Positions 33,602-46,800 of a DNA stretch of 64,000 nt are shown one piece after another. A model generated the notes under the pieces. The model was not told where the DNA came from, searched no databases, and saw nothing but the letters and a program-made list of their open reading frames with translations. This DNA comes from Neodontobutis hainanensis (Eukaryota > Chordata > Actinopteri > Gobiiformes > Odontobutidae). The stretch's first letter is position 1, and the number at the start of each line of letters is the position of its first letter. A program made the position numbers and the translations under genes. The stretch spans positions 479,501 to 543,500 of the forward strand of contig JALDNG010000104.1 in the NCBI GenBank assembly GCA_024349245.1, given 5' to 3'.

Positions 33602-34239
33602 GTAAGTTACCACTGCCAATGGGTGTACAACCCTTAGGTCTTCAGATCAAACAGTGTGGTCTGCTTTCATAAGTAGACTTATGAGTAGAAAAATGAATGA
33701 CAATGTTTACTAAAACAAGTCTTGTTTTAGTGATAAACAATCATATTCCATAAAGTAACAGGGCCAAAACATTTTTCAATAATATCCAGGATTTGTTTGC
33801 TCATGCTAGTTTCAGTTAAAGATGGTGTAGACAGCTCTTGTTTCATAGCATTTACCGTCAACATTGCATCGAACATGTGCATTACATTTAACATCTAATA
33901 ATATGTAAAAAGTGCAGCTTTTTTACAGCTTTTTTAATTGGGGAAACAATATTATTGTACTGTTTATTGAAGAAGAACAAGGATTTACTTAAGATATTAT
34001 TCTATTTATTGGCAATGAAGTGTCAAAGGTTTGGCTCAAATCATTTCTCATACTGAAAGATATGTGGGCCAAGCTGACAAACATCCTGCTATCCCGAAAA
34101 ATAAGTGGAAGAAAATAAATGAATGAATAAATTGTGACAAAAAATACCTTTGCATTTCTGGAATTTATATAGGTGTATATTTGAATACACTATTAGGGCT
34201 CATTGTACTTAAGAATAAATTATCTTCATTGTCTTTCTA
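33602..34239. other. Noncoding, AT-rich
   Basis: Nothing recognised. Confidence 0.4.
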
Positions 34240-34580
34240 TTGCCTTCAGCCTTTTCAGCTGTCAAAGTGCGGTGGAAAAGCGCCAAGAGAACAAAGGCTA
34301 AAAATTGCCATCTCTGCCTGCAATTAAGTGTGACATGTGCTTCTCTCAAGTGCTGAATAGTTTTTCCCCCTTGAACATGAGCTCGTTTTGAGTAGAAAGA
34401 TGCATGGTAGCATCAGGCTGCCCTTGCTGATTAGAGGTCCTCCATGCAGAGGTGATTTGGACCGGAGGTTGGCCTGCGTCATTGCAATCTCCATCCTGAA
34501 AGAACAAATGCTCCGATTCGAAAGCTCCTCTGTGACGACCACTCATTATACGCATTGTGCAGAGCCCGGTCCTTAACATG
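34240..34580. promoter_or_regulatory. Candidate conserved noncoding element
   Basis: Balanced base composition in AT-rich flanks, no similarity to other parts of the window, and stops in most frames. Short minus-strand frames (34324-34542 and 34346-34579) have no domain. The stretch CTGAAAGAACAAATGCTCCG to ACTCATTATACGCATTGTGC has the look of ultraconserved-type sequence, but this is an impression only. Confidence 0.3.
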
Positions 34581-37500
34581 AATTTTACAGTGTAGTGGAA
34601 AGAAACTTGAACGTTATGGTAATAGCAAATAATTTCTATTCACTGATTTTTTTATTATTCTGGCTACAATGGTGCCTGATGGTCCATGGAAAACGATGTA
34701 TGTCACTTGTGCAAAAACAGTCTTTGGGAATGTTCATACTTTTGTATTTCAGTGCAAGTAGTTATCAAGTGGCAAGCTCTGGTTGTTATATTCATAATCA
34801 GTTTTAACAATGCTGTTGTGAAAACCCCACTTAACCCCAAGCCCAAGTCAAGAACAAGACCAGGGCATGAATAAAGAATAATGTGGTCAAATCAACCACC
34901 TCTGAGACATGGCTGAGAAACAATAAATTCACGTTTGAGAAAGGAATAAGACCTTAAAAATAGTGGCATTAAAAAAAGTCTCAAGTCTTAATTATGTCTT
35001 ACCTACAATAATGTCTCTATAAAAGAAGAAATGTTTGAGAAGTTTTAGTCTATAAATACCCCCCCTTATATTCTTATATTCTTGTAAAAAGTCCAAAAAC
35101 AGACTCTTGAGGTACCCCACAAAGTCATTAAAAAGGAAATTAAAGAGAAACATTGTCATTACTAAGATGGTACCTGTCAAAACGCAACAAGAGTTCTCTC
35201 AAGACAACTCACTAATGTCATTGGATTGCACTAACCTTTAATAAAGTGTGCTTATAGCTATAAGACATCTGAGGACTCAAGTGTGTTTGAAGATAGTACA
35301 TCTAAGTGTTCCTATATAAGGCTTAATAGCAACTGCATTAAATTCCCAAATAAAGTTAACTGGTGCTTTTGACACTTGGGGGCAGCTTATCAATCCACAA
35401 CTTTGAACAAACATTAGCATTCATTTAGAGTTGTGCCTCCAGTGAATAGTGTCACTTTCTTTAGTCTCTTGAGGCAATTGCACAACAAACTCAAGCCATT
35501 AAATGCTTTGTAAAGTGTAACTCTGGATAAATGTAACCCAGTTATGCTACTGGAGGTGTGGAGGGAATTTGTTAATATAAAAAACAGGGATGCACTCATT
35601 ACTATTTCAGATACAGGTACTGATCTTTGCCCATACTAAACAGTTTCCATTGTGCATCAGTGTGTCCATGGTGAGTGTCTTGGGCTGTAAAGAAGTGCAC
35701 AACAAGAAATCTTTAGATTTTAACATATTCCAATCTGTTTTTTACTCATTTTGGTGTAAATAAATTAAAAAAAATGTAATAAGTAATTATACTGGAACAG
35801 TTTGTGCAGTTAGCCACATAAATTTGCCAAAAACATCTATTTTTTCCTGTACCAAAAATTTCAGATAAAGAAATTTATGATTATTGTAAAAGACAATCTG
35901 CAGCGGTGCATGTCCCATTAAAACATGTAATATGAGAATTTGTGAATCCCAGTGTGAGTGTCTCGTGAGGGAGGCCCCTGGCACAATAAAGCTGCTTGGC
36001 CCTGAGTGACCATTAAGCCATACCCAATGTGTCTAGAATGCAGCTGCTGCCTCATAATCACCTGTGTGCTGTGAGGATTGCTGTCTCTTTCAAACTTTAA
36101 GTGTTGTGACTTTTGCATCTGGCGTCACCTCCAGACGGACCACAGCCATGACATCTTTTCATCCCGTTTCATGAGCAATGTAAAAAAGTATGGGAACTAA
36201 TAAATCACTACAACAACTGCTTTGGAGCCTGCTGGCAATAAATTATGCAGAAGAAAATTACATTCTCTGACCTCCTGAGGAGAAAGAGTAGTCCTCCAAT
36301 CACACCAGGTTCAAATTTTAAACCCCCACACTGCTTAAAAACACTGCTCTGGCCTCTGACGTGTAATGAGTTCCATTAACAAAGAAAGGTCTAATTAAAG
36401 AAATTAATAGGTACTATGTACTAAAGACTTTTCTGCTAGTGCCTTAAAGAAAAGCTGAGATTGACTACTAGGGTAGAATACAACAGCTACGGTCTAATGA
36501 CAGGAATATAGATGTGAATTGGGTAATTGTACCCATCAAGAGCCTTTTTATTTTTTTATTTTTTTTATTATTGGTCTTTTTACTTTGAGCCTGGTTTACT
36601 GAATTATTGAAAAGGTATGTGGAATTAGAAGTCAGGGTGCTGGAGTCCACAATGTAACACTTGGCACAGATGATCCTTTGACAAGCAAAATTATTAGAGA
36701 GCTCACCAATGCCACAAATGCATTTGTTATTTATTTATTTATTTATTCAGAGCTAAAAAGCACTAAATTCGAAACCAAAAACTGAAACCAAGAACTCTAC
36801 TGATGGATTTCAGCCTATTTTTTTTACGCCTAACCTAAACCGATGTGTGTGTTTTTACTGTACACAAAATTTATTTGCAACTTTACCATTGAATGCTACT
36901 TGTGTAAGGCAGATCACAGTTAGTCTCCCAAATGTTTTCCCTGCCATTTCTAAATGCTTAATCCAAAATGTTCAATAAAAATAGCCCATCTAAGTTGAAC
37001 GTATTCCAGGCTTTTAGGCACCTGTGGGAACTAGATGACTTTCACTCCTTAACATTCTCTGCTCATCCTTCTCTCTGACTTTGAGTTCGCCAGTTGTGTC
37101 AGCCCCGTGTTACACTCCCAGTGCTTATGCGTCTTGGAAACGCTCAGTGGCACAGATGACTCATATGATTTCTGCTCCTTACTGGCACGGCTAGTCCCAA
37201 ATGCATTTTCTGCGAGTTGTTTGACAGACTGCAGCTTTATGAGGCACCACTGCTGTCTGAGGGAATGCATTTGATAATTTGACATATTAATTAATCTCTA
37301 TGGGCAGCTAAAAGACCACTAAAATAAATCAACTCTGCTGTAGAGCCCACTTAAATCAGTCAGTTCCTCGGCTGAATATACAATTTGTCTTTGTAATAGC
37401 AGGTAGTTTGAGTATTATATAGATAATCATAGTCATGGTGCACGGTGTTATTATAGCACCTTTTGAGTGGCAAGTTTTATGATAGCTCTGGTGTTTTAGG

Positions 37501-38269
37501 ATGGAAATTTAGGACACATTTGCACACTTTATAAATCCACTAGTTCTGTTCTTTTTGATTTTCTTCCAATTAAGGACTACCTTGTCAGACAAAAGGCATT
37601 TTAAACCAACCTGGAAGGGAGTTTATTTTTATTTTTATCACATTCAGAAGATTTAGGAGATTTAGAAAAGGTCTATAGCAATGACACACATTTACCTATT
37701 GCCTAGTAAAACCAATGTCTTTTTTATGATGTAATGACAGTGTAACATTTGATGCGGTCCAGCCTATTATTAACTGTTGTCCAAACCTTGTGGACTTTAT
37801 AGGAGAAAACCCAAACAACAAGGTAGGCACAAGAGCGCAAATTAGACACTTCTTGGCAGCTAAGTAGTAAGCAGAGAAGAGATTTTCCTGGGATCAAGCA
37901 TCTGAAAGTATTTGGTGGTGATGACCAAAAGTCAGTATTGGAAATGTTGTATAATGGTATTCACAGAAACCTGCTGTGCATTAATAATCACAGATGCTAT
38001 TATGTTTTAGGACAGTTCCCAGCAAGTTTCTTCTTGCTGTTAAACTATACAACCAGAGGAGAAAACACATTCGTTTACAGTTTTTATGGACTCTGGGTGG
38101 TGTCTACTCCCAGTAAAATAGCAAATTATACAACAAACTGTGGGATGATGACTGTGATTCAAACACATTATATCTTGCAAGATTCTATTACAATTGCAAA
38201 ACTACTCTTATTCTCTAAAGCATACATTTAACTGTCTTGAATCACACTCAGATGTGATCACTTTAAAAA
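34581..38269. other. Noncoding unique sequence
   Basis: No gene supported. About 36170-36410 (with GTCTAATTAAAGAAATTAAT) and 37030-37290 are less AT-rich, conserved-looking blocks. A TTTA-type run lies near 36722-36747. Confidence 0.35.
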
Positions 38270-38580
38270 TGCCTCAGCGTTCCTGCATTTGCATCTGAAT
38301 AGACTTTCAAGTGAAGGATCTTTAACAAATTTGACTCTTGGACAGTATTCAATTCCAACTTAATTTTCTAACCTCAGCTCTGGCATTGTTTGGAGTAGAT
38401 TTGTAATAAATGCAGCTCCAAGAACTCATCTGCCTTCAGCATCATCTATTTTTAATTATCATCCACCAAATGATTCACAAATGCTGCTTTTTCCCCTTTA
38501 CAACTATCAGAGTCAAACAGAGACAAAGTCATGTGTGAAATTATAGGGATAACTGAGAACATCGCAGGGAATACAAGCTA
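38270..38580. promoter_or_regulatory. Candidate conserved noncoding element
   Basis: It contains TTTGCATCTGAAT (octamer-like), TTTTTAATTATCATCC and CAGAGTCAAACAGAGACAAA in a compact block without open frames or repeat similarity. It is inferred from texture only. Confidence 0.25.
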
Positions 38581-38894
38581 TAAAAGAAACAATTTGAAAT
38601 GTTAATATGCGTGTGCAGGATTTGTCTTGCCAATGGTTTGCAGCCAACTGATTGTCCCAAAGCAACCAATTTGGGTCTAATAAATTTGGCTTTTAATCTT
38701 TTTACACAATGGCCAGGCCCTAGTACAAAATAATATTTTATTATTTAAGTAGTGGTCCTCTATAATTTATTTTTCATTATAAATAGATCAAATGCAAATG
38801 ACAGTGTCATTTTTCTTTCAGATACATGTAAAAATCTCAATAAAATCTATCCTCTATCTTTAAAAGATTTGTCTATAACATGCCGTGGCTGGTG
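38581..38894. other. Noncoding
   Basis: AT-rich, no feature seen. Confidence 0.35.
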
Positions 38895-39673
38895 CAGAGT
38901 GGAAAGTATTCACATTCTGTACTTAAGCACAGATACATGTGTTAAAAACTGGTAAAAGTAGAAGTTCTGATTCATCTTCTTTGCAAAAAGTAAAAGTAAA
39001 AATCTAGATGAGTAAAAAACTACAGTTTCTGAAATATATACATAAGTAAAAAAGTAAAAAGTTATTTTGCAGTCAATGATACACAATACATTTTTGACAA
39101 ATAATAATAAATAAATGTGAGACCTTGAAGAACAAATTTAATATTTAGAACTGATTTTAACACCATAAGAGTTCATACATTTTTAATACTTTTTAAAACC
39201 TGTTAATGTTGTCTTTGTGGAAAGTTTCTAGATAATTAACTACTTTGACAAACACAATGGAGATTACTAACCTTCAGGGAGCTTGGCAAGTTTGAGAGGA
39301 TGAGTAAGAGCTGGAGTGTTATCAATCAAACACAATGTGTAGCGTTGCTCACGTTGTAAACTGATAACCTCAGTCTTCCTCCGTTTCACTGCTGAAAACC
39401 CCACACTGGCCAGACACCTTCTTTTATTTTTGCAGTTGACTTTCACTTTTGCATTAGTTATATCTTTTACGTCATGTCGTCATTCGCGGAGGTTGTAAAA
39501 GTAACCAGGCTGTTTTGAAAATGTAAGGAGTAGAAAGTTCAAAGATTTCTGTTCCAAAGTAGGGACTAAAAGTAAAAAGTTGATAAATAAATACTCAAGT
39601 AAAGTACAGATACCTGAAAAATCTACATAAGTACAGTAACAAAGTACAAAGACTTTGTTACTCCCCGCCTCTG
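38895..39673. mobile_element. Non-autonomous hAT-like (MITE-type) element
   Basis: The left end CAGAGTGGAAAGTATTCAC and the complement of the right end, CAGAGGCGGGGAGTAAC, are imperfect inverted termini of the CAGAG(G)TGG type used by hAT elements. The next parts also correspond (TGTACTTAAGCACAGATAC on the left; complement of GTAAAGTACAGATACCTG on the right). No transposase is present. The eight flanking bases do not form a clear duplication (GGCTGGTG and ACAGGAGG), so the hAT assignment rests on the termini only. Confidence 0.5.
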
Positions 39674-41664
39674 ACAGGAGGTAGTGGCAGTTATGGCCAT
39701 GTTTGACATCGGCAAGAAGCAATCATTACTTTATACAACATGGCTACACCGAAGAACATTTGCATGGATAACGCTGTAGAATCTGTTTGTTGTTTATTGA
39801 AAGAAGCACAGAAAACTTGGAGTTTAGTGTTTTCTTTTTGGAGCACTCTTGCTACCTGATAGGATTTGTTCCAGCTTGTTTCAACTAGACAAAACATGCC
39901 ATGTGAGATGCATTTACTAATATGTGGTTCACCAATCGCCTTCAAGCATTCATTTGTTTGTTTTTTGGTCTTTAAGGCTTGTGATATTACTATTTTACAT
40001 AGTCCACGACAACACAACTAAGCCGCGAGAACATAATTATTATGATCGTAATTCCTCAGCCAATTTTCTACAGAGTTAAAGCATTGCACTCCAAACTATT
40101 TTCAGCTAACATAATACCTAATATAACAAGTAGAACGGTTTACAGCCATAAAACAGTAAAATATTCGGGAGTTCCAGTTAATTCCAGAAGCACATTAAAT
40201 GATGAATATTGAAGTCTTAGAATTTAAAGCAAATGCCAGCGTAAAGCAGTGGGTGGGAGGAGACACCCTGAAAGACACATTTGAGCCGGACTTAGACTAA
40301 TTGGAAGAGATGGAACCGAGCCGAGGAGCCAAAGAAAATACAGAAACAAAATGATTCCCCTGACTGCACTAAGTCTTCTCGTTTAACACGATTCCTCAGG
40401 CACAAGCGGGTTTTCCTCTCACCATGCATAGCACTTTGGATTCATTTATATTAGGGCCATTAGGAATTTAAGTAGTACTATTTATATTACGGTGCTGTAT
40501 TTAAGTACAGTAGACAAAACTGTATAAAGATCACTGAGACTTTAAGAGTTTGAGACCAAGGCCATGAGGAGAGACAGTCTACGTTTTATTTATTTATTTT
40601 TATTATTAAATATTTTTATTTTTACGCAAAAAGCTCCATTTCAAGAGATAACCACTCTAAATGAAAACTTCACACCACCTGAAAAAAAAAAATACAACTT
40701 AATTTTACAAGGTAATATTTTAATAATTGTTGTTAATTTCCACAATAGTGGGGTATTACTATTTTAAATATTGTGATCTATGGCAATCTTCAATGAAATG
40801 CGTAACCTTCAAAATCAAAACTGCATTATCAAATAACGCCTGGAATACAATGTCATTCAATTCCAAAGTAATTAATTATGCAGTAAATAAACATTTTAGT
40901 AAGACTCTAACGTGATTTTAATGATTTTATGGGATTTTGTCATTTGTCCTTTATAAATTATTATATTGTCCTTTATTATTATAAAGGACACAACAACTTC
41001 AGCAGAAAGACACGCTTTAAGTCCAAATCTCTTTTTCAACAGCTTTAAATAAAGTACTTTTACATTTTTACTCGGGAAAGAATTTTATCGATTTTATTCT
41101 TTTTTTTTTTTATAAAATAATTTAAGTTTGTATATTTAATCTATAAATCCAAAGTCCAGGACTGGCACCAGGACCAGAAAGAGCAGCGCCTCCAGAGTCC
41201 AATGAGGGTGAGGCTCCCATGTGTCAACAGTTCAGTGCGGCTTAGAATAAAATGTATTTTCTGTAGCACTTTTCTTTTTCCCATATAAAAATACAACATC
41301 AGGTTAATTCTCTGAGAGCAACCTAAGCTTTAAACATACTTTATTAAAAATAGATATTATAGAGTTTAAGATAATATAAGAAATAAATATAATTACACTA
41401 TTTGCATAAATAAAAGAGGAACTACATGCATTATAAATTAAATGTTTATTTCATTTTTTATTGAATTATCATAATAATTTTACAAACACAATACAACAAT
41501 AATGGCCACAGGTTTACCTTATCTGTAAACAAATTAACAAAATTGAAGATAATACATTTTTAACTTGATGCAAGGACACAGCCTGGGCACAAAGAGAAAT
41601 GAATGTATGTAGTGTAACAATTTTAAAAGCAATACTAAATTTAACCCATATTTTGCTCATGATT
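39674..41664. other. Noncoding, AT-rich
   Basis: No gene supported. About 40210-40400 is GC-richer and conserved-looking but has no open frame of note. 40900-41150 is very AT-rich with a long T run near 41100. Confidence 0.35.
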
Positions 41665-42023
41665 TAAAGCAACACTGTGTAACTTTTAGCCTCTAGGGGC
41701 GCAGATCCTACATCTGTGTTGTTTGTTTTTGAGAAACAGTGAAACAGTAGGGCCATTTTAGTACAATGTGTACAAATAAAACTCTTCTAATATCCAGTGT
41801 ATTGGCCTATTTCTGCTCCCTGTGTTTGACCAGCTAAGATGCTGACTCAGAAGAGGTCTGTGCATCCCAGTGGCATATTTTTTCTGTCCAACTGAGGGTA
41901 CAGTGTCCATAAATCAGGAATGAGTTGGACAATTGCGTGAGAATCCTTAAATCAATATGAGAATGTATATTTTTAGAATTTAAATTGACACAATGTTACT
42001 AAAAAGTTACGGTGTTACTCTAA
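41665..42023. mobile_element. MITE-like element with TAA flanks
   Basis: Left end: TAA then AGCAACACTGTGTAACTTTT. Right end, complemented: TAG/TTA then GAGTAACACCGTAACTTTTT. These form imperfect inverted repeats of about 25 bp around a 300-bp noncoding centre. A 3-bp TAA at both sides would fit PIF/Harbinger-type target duplication, but this is tentative. Confidence 0.5.
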
Positions 42024-44597
42024 GCCATGGTTCATTCTCACTATCCCCATCTTTGAACACTTCCTCCCTTTTTTCCTCATGAATGAAAAACATTTTGTCA
42101 CTGGAGTTATGTTAATGGTGCTTTGTTTCCTCAAACAGCAGACCATCAGTCACCTCAAGTGAGGGAATAACAACCTAAAGAAACATGTTTTTCTTTGCTA
42201 TTTCATAATAAATGTGTATATTCTATACACATAGTTAATTGATTGCATCAGTATACCTATTATCAGTGTTCTAGCATAGCTTGTAAATTACAGATCCTAT
42301 ATTACAAATTTATAAAGAAAAAAAGAAAAAATTCCAAAATACAATAAGAAACCTATTTAAATTCAGTCTTTGATTCAGCTAAAGATGACAATCGAAGACC
42401 ACATAACTCTACATAACTCATAACTCTTTAGGTCACTCAAGATGTCATTCTCTTGATTCAAACATCATTCATTACTTTAAAATGTCGAAAATGCTGTGGA
42501 TATTTTGAATTTACATCGGCTTACAGTCATGAAGGCCATTCCTTAATTTAAACATTATTTTACTCAAACACTTCAATAAGAATAAAATAAACATAATAAA
42601 AAGAAAACAATAAAACAACCTGTGTTTTGAGCTGTGATTTGAAAAGATGAGGGTTGAAATATCAGGGCTAAAAAGTGTAGAGCTCAAGTCCCTAGCCACC
42701 ATTGTGGTTAATTTGAGTGGGGTTATCACATATAGAGCAGAATGGGGAGCGAAAATCACACAGGGAGGAAACGTGTGGATAAGTGGCAGATTGCTATTCG
42801 AATGGTAAATGATATTTGTTTAGTATTTGTGGCTGTACTTGGAGCTAAACAAGATAAATGCTACCATCTAATCAGGCAAGGTTTGTCCTGCACAACGCAC
42901 TAACATACAGACTGTGTGACCATGAAGGACCCCAACACATCGACACTGAGGCTTAATCCAAACTAAAGAAAGATACGTTCAGCCACAACTCGTTTCAGAC
43001 TTTTTAAAAAAGACCAGTACCATCACAAAATATAATCCGCTCATTGGTCTGTCTGGTTTGTAATATGTAATATACTCAGTAATATACAGTACATTGGTAT
43101 GGACATCACAGGCTGTGGTTTTATATACAAAGCTAAGAACAGATTCTGAATACAGTTCTGTGTTTATGTGCTGTTAGGGGCACTGTGGTGAGCTAAACCA
43201 AGTAAAATCTATTAATACCAGCTTATGATGAAAATACAGCTATCAGCTTTTTTGACGTAAACTGATACAGGACAATAGCATTGTAAAGAAACTACAACCT
43301 ACTTATATTATTATTATTGTAATAATAGTGGAGGTTCCTTGTGAATATACACAAATGTACAATTAACTACTCTATATAATGCAATATATCTCTACAGAAG
43401 TTTCATCACCATAGAGATTATTTTAGATGTCCTCTAATAGAATTGAAATAAAAATGTGCAGCCCTTAAACTGCATTGAGCCTCAGCTGCTGTGCCTCTCC
43501 AGTCGTCTCGCTCCCTGAGTTTGAACTATTATCTACAGGACTGCTTCTGTCTCCTAAATAAATTTATTCCACAGTATGACTTCATTTATATTAGACTCCT
43601 TACTGACATAAGTCTATCCCTCACCAGAGACTCTGCCCCTCCATCCCACTTTCAACAACCTGGCAAGACTACTTCAGTGTGTAATCCATAAGATAAACAA
43701 ACAAACCGACTAAAGGCACCAATTTAAAGTATGGTGTGCATAAATCTCATTAGGCTTCTGTCACTATATCCTGTCACCTGAGGCTGAGAGCCTGCTTCTA
43801 CATCTGGGCCTGTGCTACTGGGCAGGACTGCTTCAGAAATGTTTTTTTATTTACACAGTTTATATTCGTCAGGTCTCAGCCTCTGCCAGTTGGCGTGGCT
43901 AATAGTGTCTCACCTGGTGCTGTCTTTTAACTCATCACCTGTTCAATCTGCTCTAGTCCTCCTGTCACCTCCTCCGTCCCTCTTTGTGCTTCACCCAAAA
44001 GCCAATCAAAAAGTAATGTATGCAAATATTGTAACAGCAACAACCAAGGAGATTAAGGTAAAAAAAAAAAAAAAAATTATAAAAATACTAAACAAGTTTT
44101 GAAATTCAACAGTACATTTAAATATGCTGCTCTTTTGTAGTATTTAAATTTGAAGAAAGTTTTATCTTGCCTCAAGCTCGCAGTAGCTGGGACAGGCCCG
44201 AGCTTCTCTGAGGGGAATAAACAATGCAAGATTCAATAGACAAATAAGCAAGCAGCTATAAAACAGAGTGGCTAATATTTAGCTACCCAGCAACAGGAGG
44301 TGATTATTAATTGCTTTGAATATAAGACATGAAGAGGTGCTTTACTTATCTTTCCTAACAAGAAACTTACTGCTGAAAACACCGGACAAACTGCTACACA
44401 AACCATTTGACAGCTCCTGAATTGTTTTCCTAACGCTCGGGAGAGACCGGAGAGAGCGAGGAAACGGTAGTGTTAATGGTTGGATCAAACCATTTGAGGC
44501 TGAGGCTTTTCTCACACATTTGATATTTTTAGCTGTCTAGAAACTGCAAGTATCAGCGAATATGTGATCACAAAATATGTAGCCACAGAATCACAAT
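42024..44597. other. Noncoding, AT-rich
   Basis: No gene supported. A few 60-97 codon frames lack domains. 43470-43690 and 43740-44000 are GC-richer and of unknown nature. Confidence 0.35.
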
Positions 44598-45670
44598 TAG
44601 AATTCCTTTATTAATCCCCGAGGAGAAATTATTTTAGTTACAAACACGCATTCCTGACCAAAGATGAAGAATAAGAATAACTAAAGTAGCCAGTAACTGA
44701 ACGTTTTTTAACATAGTTTGTATTCTTCAGATCTCAGCCTCTGCCTGTTGAGGCTTCCACTTTTACCATGTAAAAATGGAGGTGAATGATTTCCTGTGTC
44801 TCTCTGTGGTGCGGCGTGGGAACAAGTGTCTGAACAACGTTGTTACTGAACAAGCTTCTGTATCTGGTCAGCACATTGTGGAGAGTCCGTATAGTCCTGA
44901 ACATCTTTCTCTCAGACACCACTGTCAGACAGTCTAGTTTCTGTTTCACAACATGGCTGGGCTTCTGGATGATTCTATTGAGTCTATTAGTGTCCCTTGA
45001 CAACAGCACACATGATGGCACTGGCCACCACAGACTTGTTTCTGTACACAGTATCCATGGTCTTGCACTAGTCCAGTTTGTGGTCCAAGTCCACCCCTAA
45101 GTAATTGTACTTCTCCACCACCTCAACACTGACCCCTTTGATGTTGGTAGGGGTCAATGGAGCCTTTGTCCTCCTCAGGTCCACCAACAGCTTGTTAGTT
45201 TTTGTGGTGTTTTTTTTCACTCCAGGTGACAAAGTTGTCTAGCACTGTCCGGTACTCACTCTTATCATAAACAGTAATACATCCCACAACTGCAGAGTCA
45301 TCAGAAAATTTCTGAAGGTTGCAGGTCTCCGTGCAGTAACATAAGTTTGTGGTGTGGAGGGTGAAGAGAAAAGAAAAGTGGACGTCCACCGGAAGACCGG
45401 TGTTGCTGATCACTCTGTCTGACACACAGCACTGTAGATGTACGTACTGTTGTCTGCCGGTCGGGGAGTCCGCAATCCAGGATCCCAGTGAGGAATCCAC
45501 CTGCATCGCTGTCAGCCTTCCCGCCAACTGAGCCGCCCTGATGGTGTCAAATGCACTTGAGAAATAAAAAAAAAATTTAAAAAATTGTGCTTTCCGGCTT
45601 GTCCAGGTGGGTGTAGACTTTGTTGAGCAAGTCCAAGGTGGGGTTGGCAGGCGATCTGAAGGGGATTATG
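44598..45670 (-). pseudogene. LINE reverse transcriptase C-terminal half and tail
   Basis: Minus strand from 45670: broken RT sequence, then frame 45195-45527 with AGRLTAMQVDSSLGSWIAD, SDRVISNTGLPVD and the catalytic block KFSDDSAVVGCI, in which SDD replaces the usual ADD. It continues as VVEKYNYLGVDLDHKLD (about 45170-45080) and frame 44734-45021 with DTNRLNRIIQKPSHVV and ERKMFRTIRTLHNVL. The tail near 44598 (AATTCCTTTATTAATCCCCG) matches the tail motif of the LINE end at 18990-19450. Stops and frameshifts inactivate it. It probably belongs to a Rex1/L2-like group; the clade is uncertain. Confidence 0.75.
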
Positions 45671-46599
45671 AAGTGGTTTGGTCATGGGCCGGAGTTGTCT
45701 TCATTATGCGTGATGTCAATACTACGCGAGGCTTTCACTCTCTGTTATAAGAGCAGCTAATGGCCTCCATGACGTAGACGAATGAAGGTCAGGAGCGCCA
45801 TAAATATCCAGGCTTGTAAGTACTTTTTTATTATATTTACATTTATTTGTGCAGGAGCATCATGGATGTATCATAAAACCTCATATAAGCTTCTACAATC
45901 TATAAGTCATCAAAAAGAAGAACAAACACATGATTTGTGTAGGTCAGATCATTTATGACAACAAATAGACTAGCATTGGACATTCATTTATTCATCCATG
46001 CCATATTATGCTACTTACTTTATTAATAATACATGAACCACGGTTTCATCAATTAACCTTAAAACACACTTAGCAAAGTGTTTCACCTTTGCCAAATTAA
46101 AATCCTAAAGGTGACATCATCGCTTGTATACTCACCTGGTTCCTGTTTGTGGTTCCTGTTTCTATCACAAGAACAAAACATTAGGCTAACCAATTTGATC
46201 AAAGTTCAAATAGAAGACATTATACTTTTTGGTTTGCCATCTTGTCACGCACAGAGTAGCATCTACGTGTTGTGAGTGTTGTAGCTGTTGTGTCTAAAGT
46301 ATCTAGTCTATATAGTTAGGCTCCTTCTGTGCTTATTGTATTATTAACACCTTCGTAAAATAATGGCCAGTGTCATTTCTTCTTAAAATTTAGTTCTTTG
46401 CCTTCATCATCTCCTCTTGATGCTGGCTACCTCTGGTAAAATTGCCAATTTTAATTTAAACAAATCATGTAATTTTGCCCCTGAAGTATAATTGCTTAAA
46501 TTAAGAGGTGTCAAAAGTGTCACTTGGACAATTTTTTGTTGCCTAAGTCAAAAGAAAAAGTTACTTAGGCAATTTTACTAATAATACAGGGCATATTTC
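45671..46599. other. Noncoding
   Basis: About 45697-45797 has imperfect inverted ends (CTTCATTATGCGTGATGTC on the left; complement of the right CTTCATTCGTCTACGTC), possibly a very short MITE. The rest is AT-rich. Confidence 0.35.
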
Positions 46600-46800
46600 A
46601 TAATTTTACTTTGTGAGTGCGCCGCCCACCTACAAACTTTGGTGTTGGTTACCTCTATGGAGCATGCCAACTCCTCTGAGACAGATCCAAGCATTCAACC
46701 TGCTAATAATGCCCACGCTCTGGCACAGCTTCAGGGGCTGTATAAGCCCTCCAGCCCAACGCTCTTCCTTCTTCTCTCTCAGCTCCTCTAAGATAGACTT
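46600..46800 (-). repeat. Second copy of the 6.1-kb dispersed repeat
   Basis: On the minus strand it follows the centre of the palindromic element at 6130-6290 in order: GAAGAAGGA, then CAGCCCCTGAAGCTGTGCCA, GATCTGTCTCAGAGG, AGAGGTAACCA, and GTAGGTGGGC. It lacks the palindromic outer arms. On the minus strand a G-rich purine tract (about 46850-46868) precedes it, which could mean the shared part is LTR-derived. Confidence 0.6.

Noticed and set aside
39691..40017. 108-codon minus-strand frame
   Set aside because: No domain, AT-rich, no splice or start context that supports a gene.
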